11,730 nucleotides of DNA from JBDTGE01 sp050742975 (GTDB lineage: Bacteria > Actinomycetota > Actinomycetes > Mycobacteriales > Jatrophihabitantaceae). The notes beneath the pieces are model-generated. The model did not search any database, was not told where the DNA came from, and saw nothing but the letters and a program-made list of their open reading frames with translations. The position numbers and the translations under genes were made by a program. Positions 6,547-11,730 of the stretch are shown here, one piece after another; within the stretch, counting starts at the first letter, position 1; every line of letters starts with the position of its first letter. The stretch covers positions 1 through 11,730 of the forward strand of contig JBOGDQ010000314.1 in assembly GCA_050742975.1 (NCBI GenBank), given 5' to 3'.

Positions 6547-6571
6547 GAGGGTGGGGTTAGCACGAGGGTGG
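6547..6571 (+). repeat. Direct repeat GAGGGTGG, 17-bp period
   Basis: GAGGGTGG occurs at 6547-6554 and again at 6564-6571, both about 55-80 bp upstream of the kinase ATG. A tandem pair of this kind could be a response-regulator site. Chance is a real alternative for an 8-mer in GC-rich DNA. Confidence 0.3.
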
Positions 6572-6624
6572 ATACACCGGTTCGCTCCATCGCGGCCGGT
6601 GGCTGCGGCAGCCAGGCTTGCTAC

Positions 6625-7959
6625 ATGAGCGCACCCACCACCGTCTGGCAGGCTGACCCCTCGATGACCTCGCCCATCCGCTCCTTCTTCACCGCGCTGT
6701 TCACCCGGCGCAGCTGGGCCGAACTGCTGTACGCGCTGCTCGGCCTCCCACTCGGTGTGGTGGGCTTCGTGTTCACCGTGACGACCCTGTCGCTGAGCGC
6801 CGGGCTGCTGATCACCTTCGTCGGCCTGCCCCTGATGGTCGCGACCGGTATCGGCGCGCGGCAGCTCGGGGTCGGTATGCGGCTGCTCGCGAACGCCCTG
6901 ATCGGAGCGAAGGTGGCTCCGCTCGGTCCGATCCGGCTCGCCCCCGGACTGGCCGGCTGGGTGAAATGCCTCCGGGATCCGTCGGTGTGGCGGGCCCGGC
7001 TGTACCTGCTGGTGAAGCTGCCGGTGGGTGTCGCGTCGTTCGCCGTCGCAGTCGCGTTCTACACCTACGGCCTGGGTGGTGCCACCTACGCAATCTGGCG
7101 TCCGTTCCTGCCCTGCAACTCCGACTCGCCCGACGGCCGGTGCCATCGCGGCGCCAACTTCGGGCCCAGCTACACGCTGGACACGCCGTGGCGCATCGTG
7201 TGCACCACGCTGGCCGGGCTCCTGCTGATCCTGCTTGCGCCATGGGTCGTGCGCGGCGTGATCCAGCTCGACGGGCTGCTCGTCCGCGTGCTGCTCGGGC
7301 CGACCCGCTCGTCGCTGCGGGTCGCGGAGCTGGAGCAGACGCGGGCCCACGCGGTCGACGACTCGGCCGCGACGCTGCGCCGGATCGAGCGCGACCTGCA
7401 CGACGGGACGCAGGCCCGACTGGTGGCCCTGGCCATGAACGTCGGACTGGCCAAGGAGAAACTCGCCGAGGGAGCCGACCCGGCCGAGGCCCAGCGACTG
7501 CTCGAGACGGCGCACAGCACTGCGAAGGACGCGATCGTCGAGCTGCGCGATCTGGCCCGCGGTATCCACCCACCGGTGCTCGACGCCGGCCTGGACACCG
7601 CGCTGGCCACGCTCGCCGCGCACAGCGCGGTCCCGGTCTCCCTGCGCACGGCGATCACCTCCCGCCCGTCGCCGGCGATCGAGACGATCGCGTACTTCTG
7701 CACGGCCGAACTGCTCACCAACGTGGCCAAGCACAGCGGGGCCGCGAGCGCAGTGCTCGATGTCCGCACCGTCAACGACGTGCTGCGGGTGCAGGTGTCC
7801 GACGACGGTCGCGGTGGCGCACGGGTGGGCGCCGGCAGCGGGCTGACCGGCCTCAGCGAACGGATCCGCACGGTCGACGGCCGGCTGTCGGTGAGCAGCC
7901 CCGCAGGTGGTCCTACGGTCGTCAGCGTGGACCTTCCGTTGCAGAGCAGGAGCAGCTGA
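6625..7959 (+). CDS. Membrane sensor histidine kinase, NarL-type two-component system
   Basis: A 444-residue kinase predicted to sense a signal at the membrane and phosphorylate the adjacent regulator. Residues about 31-210 form a membrane-embedded sensor region of the 'putative sensor' kind (resembling PF13796), with hydrophobic segments near 34-52, 57-75, 124-148 and 190-210. A polar loop between the last two holds Cys-164 and Cys-173. The HisKA_3 phosphoacceptor motif is ERDLHDGTQARL with His-259. The HATPase domain shows the N box AELLTNVAKH (Asn-366), DDGRGG (393-398) and GSGLTGLSERI (404-414). Starts at 6625 or 6664 are both possible, since neither has a strong ribosome-binding site; I chose 6625 as the longer one that leaves a plausible upstream region. 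The stop overlaps the regulator start by one base. The signal is unknown. Confidence 0.93.
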   Translation: MSAPTTVWQADPSMTSPIRSFFTALFTRRSWAELLYALLGLPLGVVGFVFTVTTLSLSAGLLITFVGLPLMVATGIGARQLGVGMRLLANALIGAKVAPLGPIRLAPGLAGWVKCLRDPSVWRARLYLLVKLPVGVASFAVAVAFYTYGLGGATYAIWRPFLPCNSDSPDGRCHRGANFGPSYTLDTPWRIVCTTLAGLLLILLAPWVVRGVIQLDGLLVRVLLGPTRSSLRVAELEQTRAHAVDDSAATLRRIERDLHDGTQARLVALAMNVGLAKEKLAEGADPAEAQRLLETAHSTAKDAIVELRDLARGIHPPVLDAGLDTALATLAAHSAVPVSLRTAITSRPSPAIETIAYFCTAELLTNVAKHSGAASAVLDVRTVNDVLRVQVSDDGRGGARVGAGSGLTGLSERIRTVDGRLSVSSPAGGPTVVSVDLPLQSRSS

Positions 7960-8603
7960 TGCGAGTCGCGATCGCCGAGGACAGCGCCATCCTGCGCGAC
8001 GGCCTGGCGCAGCTGCTGCTCGACCGTGGCCACGAGGTGATCGCCGCGGTGCCGGACGGCGATGCGCTGCGGGCCGCGGTGGCGAAGGATCAGCCGGACG
8101 TGTGCGTCGTCGACATCCGGATGCCGCCGTCGTTCACCGACGAGGGATTGCGCGCCGCGATCGCGCTGCGCCACTCGAATCCCGAGGTCGGCGTGCTGGT
8201 CTTCTCGCAGTACGTGGAGACCCGGTACGCCGCCGAGTTGCTGTCCGGATCCGCGCGCGGCGTCGGCTACCTGCTCAAGGACCGGGTCGCGGACGTGCGG
8301 GAGTTCGTCGAAGCGCTCACCCGGGTCGCCGAGGGCGGGACGGCGCTGGATCCCGAGGTGGTCGCGCAGCTACTCGGCGCGAGCCGGCGAGCCGACACGC
8401 TGGCCGCCCTGACACCGCGCGAGCGGGAGGTGCTGGAGCAGATGGCCGAGGGGCTGTCCAACGCCGGCATCGCGTCACGGCTGGTGGTCACCGAGCGCGC
8501 CGTCGAGAAGCACGTGGCGAACATCTTCGGCAAGCTGGACCTGCCACCGTCCGACACCGACAACCGGCGGGTCCTTGCCGTGCTGCGCTATTTGGAGTCC
8601 TGA
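7959..8603 (+). CDS. NarL/FixJ-family response regulator
   Basis: A 214-residue DNA-binding response regulator, the expected partner of the upstream kinase. The receiver domain (1-115) has the acidic pair Glu-7/Asp-8, phosphoacceptor Asp-52 in VVDIRMPP, Ser-83 and Lys-107 in YLLKD. A LuxR-type helix-turn-helix follows (about 149-210) with LTPREREVLEQMAEG and the recognition region TERAVEKHVANIFGKL. All phosphotransfer residues are present. The ATG shares its A with the kinase TGA, and GCAGGAGC just upstream supplies a ribosome-binding site, so the two proteins should be made together. Targets are unknown; autoregulation and control of the divergent acyl-CoA reductase are the nearest candidates, by position only. 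Confidence 0.96.
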   Translation: MRVAIAEDSAILRDGLAQLLLDRGHEVIAAVPDGDALRAAVAKDQPDVCVVDIRMPPSFTDEGLRAAIALRHSNPEVGVLVFSQYVETRYAAELLSGSARGVGYLLKDRVADVREFVEALTRVAEGGTALDPEVVAQLLGASRRADTLAALTPREREVLEQMAEGLSNAGIASRLVVTERAVEKHVANIFGKLDLPPSDTDNRRVLAVLRYLES

Positions 8604-8612
8604 CCGGCTGGG

Positions 8613-8630
8613 CTCGACGTCACCGTCGAG
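8613..8630 (+). terminator. Hairpin after the response regulator
   Basis: CTCGACG and CGTCGAG form a perfect 7-bp stem with a TCAC loop, starting 9 nt after the regulator stop codon. No T-run follows, so this would be a non-canonical terminator or an mRNA 3'-end stabiliser. Confidence 0.45.
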
Positions 8631-8793
8631 GAGCTGGCGATCGAGTCGTGATACCCCGCAGACGAGCAGACGGCGAGCGCGTTGCGGGCGCGCTGAGCCC
8701 CCGCGCGGCGATCTTGGTGCACGTCGGTCGCTCCGGCCACGCACTTGCACCATTGTCGAGGGCGGCGCGGCTACCTCACCGGCGCGCGCGAGG
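8631..8793. other. Intergenic stretch without a recognised gene
   Basis: Between the two hairpins flanking the 8604-8825 gap I see GC-rich sequence and a weak long-range match (GGTGCA near 8717, TGCACC near 8747). I recognise no promoter, RNA gene or protein. Frames that cross it are not supported by any family resemblance. Confidence 0.4.
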
Positions 8794-8821
8794 CGCTACT
8801 GCGTCCATGGCTGCAGTAGCG
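8794..8821 (-). terminator. Hairpin after the PPOX-class gene
   Basis: CGCTACTGC (8794-8802) and GCAGTAGCG (8813-8821) form a perfect 9-bp stem with a 10-nt loop that itself contains CCATGG. On the minus strand it begins 4 nt after the PPOX stop codon. There is no U-run. Position and stem strength suggest a transcript 3' end, possibly usable from both sides. Confidence 0.5.
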
Positions 8822-8825
8822 ACAC

Positions 8826-9257
8826 TCAGAAGCCCCTGACCTTGTCGACCCGCACCCGCAGCGCGACCGGGTACTGGGCCGCGAACTCGGCCGGACTGCC
8901 ACCGACGCGCGTCGCGGCGTCCACGTACTTCGCCAGGTACTCCGGGTGCTCGTGCGCGAGCGGGGCATCGGTCTCCACGGTTGCCGATCCGGTCAGCACG
9001 AGGACGTCGCCACCGCGACCGTCACCGTCCAAGTGCAGGGCGACACGCGGCCGGGCGGCGACGTGCACGAGCCTATGGGCGTCCGCCCGGTTGTAGACGA
9101 GCAGCGAATCGGGCTCCTGCCAGAGGAACCAGACCGGGTTGGGCTGCGGCGTCCCATCGGCCCCGATGGTCGTCAGCCAGATGACTCGCTCGTCCCGGAG
9201 TCGCTGACGGACGCGGTCGCCGAACGGAGTTCCCGCCTGCGGAAGTACCTCGCGCAT
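8826..9257 (-). CDS. PPOX-class (pyridoxamine-phosphate-oxidase fold) protein, Rv3369 family
   Basis: A 143-residue split-barrel protein of the actinobacterial flavin/deazaflavin oxidoreductase group. It resembles the Rv3369 family of PPOX-class enzymes, many of which use coenzyme F420. Visible segments are VIWLTTIGADGTPQPNPVWFLW (25-46 region), SLLVYNRADAHRLVHVAARPRVALHLDGDG (cofactor-binding strands) and a C-terminal PVALRVRVDKVRGF. Length is close to that of the family. The ATG at 9257 has no ribosome-binding site but lies 6 nt after a TAATCT -10 element, consistent with leaderless expression. Whether it binds F420, FMN or haem, and its substrate, cannot be told from the sequence. It is divergent from the S9 peptidase. 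Confidence 0.88.
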   Translation of the reverse strand: MREVLPQAGTPFGDRVRQRLRDERVIWLTTIGADGTPQPNPVWFLWQEPDSLLVYNRADAHRLVHVAARPRVALHLDGDGRGGDVLVLTGSATVETDAPLAHEHPEYLAKYVDAATRVGGSPAEFAAQYPVALRVRVDKVRGF

Positions 9258-9263
9258 GCGCCC

Positions 9264-9269
9264 AGATTA
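9264..9269 (-). promoter_or_regulatory. -10 element of the PPOX-class gene, leaderless spacing
   Basis: TAATCT ends 6 nt before the ATG at 9257, and no ribosome-binding site is present between them. A weak -35 candidate, TTCCCC (9288-9293), is spaced 18 bp upstream. Confidence 0.55.
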
Positions 9270-9299
9270 CGGCGAGCCCGCTCGATCGGGGAACCTTCC

Positions 9300-9305
9300 T
9301 AGGAT
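9300..9305 (+). promoter_or_regulatory. Candidate -10 element of the S9 peptidase gene, leaderless spacing
   Basis: TAGGAT ends 6 nt before the ATG at 9312. Only 30 bp separate it from the opposing -10 of the PPOX gene, so the two -35 regions must overlap or adjoin. AGGA could also act as a ribosome-binding site. Confidence 0.5.
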
Positions 9306-9311
9306 GGCCGG

Positions 9312-11231
9312 ATGAAGCCGACCGACATCGTGCACCTGACCACCCTCGGACCGCCGACCGTGTCCCCCGACGGCTCGAGTGCCGTCGTGGCGGTGACCAG
9401 GCCGGACCTGGACGTGGACGAGTACCGCGGCCGGCTGTGGTCGGTGGACCTCGCCGGCTCGTCGGCGCCGCGCCCCCTCACCCATGGATCCCGGGACAGC
9501 GCGCCGAGCTTCTCCCCCGACGGGCGGTGGCTGGCCTTCCTGCGGGCCCAGCCCGAGGGCAAGCCGCAGCTGCACGTGCTCGCGACGGCCGGGGGTGATG
9601 CGCGGGCGCTCACCGAGCTGCCGCTGGGCGCCGGCGCACCCGCGTGGTCGCCCGACTCGACCGCGATCGCGTTCACGGCGCGGGTGCCGGACGAGGGACG
9701 GTACGGCCAGGACGAGAAGATCACGCCGGACAAGGAGCCACCGCGGCGGATCACCGGGCTGCAGTACCGGCTGGACGGGATCGGGTTCCTGATCGATCGC
9801 CGCTCGCACGTGTTCGTCGTCGACGTCGAGGAGACCGACGAGCCGAGCGAGCCGCGCCAGGTCACCGACGGCGACTTCGACGACGAGGACGTCACCTGGA
9901 GCCCGGACGGGACGTGGTTGGCGTTCCTGTCCGCGCGCCATGACACACGCGAACACGACCGCAACAACGACATCTTCCTGGCCGGTCCCGATGGCTCCGA
10001 CCTGCGCCAGGTGAGCGACACCTCGCTGATCCTCGCGCAGCCGCGCTTCACCACCGACGGTCAGAGTCTGGTGGCTCTCGGCTCGGACCCCAGCCCGTCC
10101 CGCGACCGCTGGATCGCTCGCAACACCGGGCTGTTCACCGTCGGCGTCGACGAGGGTGGCCGTCCGCGACGGCTGACCGAGGCCGAGCCGTACAACCTGA
10201 CCGATGCCCGCGTGGTGATCGAGCCGGCTCGCGCTTTGGTGCCGGTCGAGAACCGCGGCGCCGTCGACCTGCTGGCCGTCCCGCTCGACGGCGGCGAGGT
10301 GACCCGGGTCTGCGCTGGTGCGCGCCAGATCACCGCCATCGACGCCGTTGGCGACACCGTCGTCGTCACGTACACCGACGACCTGACGCCCGGCGAGCTG
10401 GCCGTCGTGCGCGACGGCGAGCTGGTCACGCTGACCGACTTCGGCGCCGCGATCCGCGATGCGGCTGCCCCGCGACCGATCGCCGAACTGACGGCGTCCG
10501 CTCCGGACGGCAGCGCGGTGCACGGCTTCCTGGTCACGCCGACCGGCACCGGACCGCACCCGGTGCTGCTCATGATCCACGGCGGGCCGTACACGCAGTA
10601 CGGCTGGACGCTGTTCGACGAGGCGCAGGTCTATGCGGGCGCGGGCTATGCCGTGGTGTACGGCAATCCGCGCGGGTCGTCCGGGTACGGCGAGGCGCAC
10701 GGCGACTGGATCCGCGGCGACGTCGGCGAACGTTCGGCCGTGGACCTGCTCGCGCTGCTGGACTCCGCGCTGGGGCGGCCGGACCTGGACGGTGATCGGG
10801 TCGGCGTCCTCGGCGGTTCGCACGGCGGGTACATGACGAGCTGGCTGGTGGGCCACACCGACCGGTTCCGCGCCGCCGTCAGTGAGCGAGCGGTCAACTC
10901 GATCGACAGCTTCGCCGGGTCGAGCGACATCGGCTGGGGCTTCGGCGACGACCTCTACGGGCCTGATCGGGAGAACCAGCGCCGTCAGAGCCCGCTCACC
11001 TACGCCGACTCGATCAGCACGCCGCTGCTGATCATCCACTCCGAGCAGGACTGGCGCTGCCCGCTCGAGCAGGCTCAGCGCCTGTATGCGACTCTGCGCG
11101 CACGGGACACCGCGGTGGAACTGCTGCTCTTCCCGGGCGAGGGCCACGAGCTGTCCAGATCGGGGCTGCCGAGCCATCGAGTGGCCCGGTTCGACGCGAT
11201 CCTCGACTGGTTCGGGCGATACCTGGGCTGA
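9312..11231 (+). CDS. S9 family peptidase (acylaminoacyl-peptidase/prolyl oligopeptidase type)
   Basis: A 639-residue serine peptidase predicted to cleave short or N-blocked peptides in the cytoplasm. Residues about 1-380 form a beta-propeller with recurring WSPDG/FSPDG blades (SPDG near 18, 68 and 197; WSPDS near 112), which in this family restricts access to the active site. The C-terminal alpha/beta-hydrolase domain has the oxyanion HGGP (423-426), nucleophile Ser-503 in GGSHGGYM, Asp-580 in HSEQDWRCP and His-612 in GEGHELSRSG, so the catalytic triad is complete. There is no signal peptide. Length is normal. The ATG at 9312 is supported by TAGGAT 6 nt upstream. It converges on proA with 3 bp between stop codons. 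Exact substrate preference is unknown. Confidence 0.95.
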   Translation: MKPTDIVHLTTLGPPTVSPDGSSAVVAVTRPDLDVDEYRGRLWSVDLAGSSAPRPLTHGSRDSAPSFSPDGRWLAFLRAQPEGKPQLHVLATAGGDARALTELPLGAGAPAWSPDSTAIAFTARVPDEGRYGQDEKITPDKEPPRRITGLQYRLDGIGFLIDRRSHVFVVDVEETDEPSEPRQVTDGDFDDEDVTWSPDGTWLAFLSARHDTREHDRNNDIFLAGPDGSDLRQVSDTSLILAQPRFTTDGQSLVALGSDPSPSRDRWIARNTGLFTVGVDEGGRPRRLTEAEPYNLTDARVVIEPARALVPVENRGAVDLLAVPLDGGEVTRVCAGARQITAIDAVGDTVVVTYTDDLTPGELAVVRDGELVTLTDFGAAIRDAAAPRPIAELTASAPDGSAVHGFLVTPTGTGPHPVLLMIHGGPYTQYGWTLFDEAQVYAGAGYAVVYGNPRGSSGYGEAHGDWIRGDVGERSAVDLLALLDSALGRPDLDGDRVGVLGGSHGGYMTSWLVGHTDRFRAAVSERAVNSIDSFAGSSDIGWGFGDDLYGPDRENQRRQSPLTYADSISTPLLIIHSEQDWRCPLEQAQRLYATLRARDTAVELLLFPGEGHELSRSGLPSHRVARFDAILDWFGRYLG

Positions 11232-11234
11232 CCG

Positions 11235-11729
11235 TCAGCGGGTGTGGCCGTCGCCGGTCACGATCCACTTGGTCGACGTCAGCTCGGCCAGCCCCATCGG
11301 GCCGCGCGCGTGCAGCTTCTGCGTCGAGATGCCGATCTCGGCGCCGTAGCCGAATTCCTCGCCGTCGGTGAAGCGCGTCGACGCGTTCACCAGCACGGCG
11401 GCCGCGTCGACTTCGTTGGTGAAGCGCCGGGCGGAGGCGAGGTCGCGGGTGAGGATGGCTTCGGAGTGGCCGCTGCCGTAGCGGTTGATGTGCGCGATCG
11501 CGGCGTCGAGGTCGGCGGCGACGGCCACCGACATCTTGAGGTCGAGGAACTCGCGGCCGAAGTCGTCGTCGGTGGCGGGACCGATGTGCGCAGAGCGCCG
11601 GCGGCTCTCCGCGTCGCCCACGAGCTCGACGCCGTGGTCGACCAGCGCATCGGCAACGCGGGGCACGAACGCGTCGGCCACCGCCGCGTGCACGACCAAC
11701 GACTCGGCCGTGTTGCACACGCTCGTACG
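11235..11729 (-). CDS. proA: Gamma-glutamyl phosphate reductase, C-terminal ~164 residues (partial)
   Basis: Reduces gamma-glutamyl phosphate to glutamate semialdehyde with NADPH in proline synthesis. The frame is open to the right edge and begins there with RTSVCNTAESLVVH, which contains the catalytic Cys of the ProA family. Downstream are the family segments FLDLKMSVAVAADLDAAIAHINRYGSGHSEAI (split over about 70-105 of the visible part), VDAAAVLVNASTRFTDG, and FGYGAEIGISTQKLHARGPMGL followed by ELTSTKW. The N-terminal cofactor-binding region lies outside. In many actinobacteria proA is close to nadD on the same strand; here it is about 7 kb upstream of nadD with other genes between. Confidence 0.96.
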   Translation of the reverse strand, partial: RTSVCNTAESLVVHAAVADAFVPRVADALVDHGVELVGDAESRRRSAHIGPATDDDFGREFLDLKMSVAVAADLDAAIAHINRYGSGHSEAILTRDLASARRFTNEVDAAAVLVNASTRFTDGEEFGYGAEIGISTQKLHARGPMGLAELTSTKWIVTGDGHTR

Positions 11730-11730
11730 T

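Noticed and set aside
3321..6590. A 1089-residue minus-strand open frame whose tail is the RsfS protein
   Set aside because: Only the last ~127 codons make a recognisable protein. The upstream part is antiphase to nadD and the acyl-CoA reductase, is very rich in Arg, Gly and Pro, and resembles nothing known; it is a GC-rich shadow frame.
6490..6624. Longer kinase N-terminus starting at 6490
   Set aside because: The extra 45 residues have no family resemblance, would cross the inverted repeat and have no ribosome-binding site; starts at 6625 or 6664 agree better with the family.
5683..7734. Long minus-strand frame opposite the sensor kinase and the start of the reductase
   Set aside because: Its composition (Arg, Gln, Ser/Thr blocks) is that of a codon-shadow frame, and both regions are explained by well-recognised genes in other frames.
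8475..8839. Protein-coding genes across the 8604-8825 gap on either strand
   Set aside because: Frames here extend from inside the regulator or PPOX gene in the wrong phase, lack start signals and are Arg-rich.
9267..11177. 636-residue minus-strand frame opposite the S9 peptidase
   Set aside because: The plus strand has a complete peptidase with triad; the minus frame has no motif and overlaps the PPOX promoter.
1..11730. CRISPR arrays, tRNA or rRNA genes, insertion sequences, phage genes
   Set aside because: No regularly spaced repeats, no tRNA-like cloverleaf noticed, and no transposase or integrase motif in any frame.

Overview
The window is GC-rich chromosomal DNA whose genes look actinobacterial. 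It carries a PPOX-class protein of the Rv3369 type and a histidine phosphatase resembling mycobacterial GpgP. It also carries a sensor kinase/LuxR regulator pair of a common actinobacterial type, GTG starts, and several starts placed for leaderless transcription. I cannot fix the genus. No tRNA, rRNA, CRISPR array, insertion sequence, integrase or phage gene was seen.

Layout from left to right. (1) Bases 2-2281, minus strand: the first ~760 codons of leuS; the C-terminus lies off the left edge. (2) Bases 2282-2429: a leuS leader with a -10 element, a 12-codon leaderless peptide ORF containing two Leu codons, and three nested RNA stems, which together resemble a leucine-responsive attenuator. 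(3) Bases 2413-2658: no confident gene, but three mini-ORFs joined to each other and to the leader ORF by GTGA overlaps. (4) Bases 2659-4306, minus strand: the compact set nadD, rsfS and a gpgP-like phosphatase. (5) Bases 4445-6454, minus strand: a 669-residue two-domain SDR protein, recognised as a bifunctional fatty acyl-CoA reductase of the AcrA1/Maqu_2220 type. (6) Bases 6455-6624: a divergent intergenic region with a strong inverted repeat. (7) Bases 6625-8603, plus strand: a membrane sensor histidine kinase and a NarL/LuxR response regulator, overlapping by one base. (8) Bases 8604-8825: two hairpins without T-tracts and no gene. (9) Bases 8826-9257, minus strand: the PPOX-class protein, sharing a 54-bp divergent promoter region with an S9 prolyl-oligopeptidase-family peptidase (9312-11231, plus). 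(10) Bases 11235-11730, minus strand: the C-terminal part of proA, which converges on the peptidase with only 3 bp between stop codons.

The housekeeping genes proA, nadD, rsfS, gpgP-like and leuS all lie on the minus strand. About 7 kb of accessory genes on both strands (peptidase, PPOX protein, two-component system, fatty acyl-CoA reductase) separates proA from nadD. The divergent arrangement of the reductase and the two-component system makes a regulatory link possible but does not show one. The most unusual signal is the leuS leader. A second theme is that four transcription units (leuS leader peptide, nadD, PPOX gene, peptidase) have a TANNNT hexamer 6-7 nt before the start codon, the spacing expected for leaderless mRNAs.
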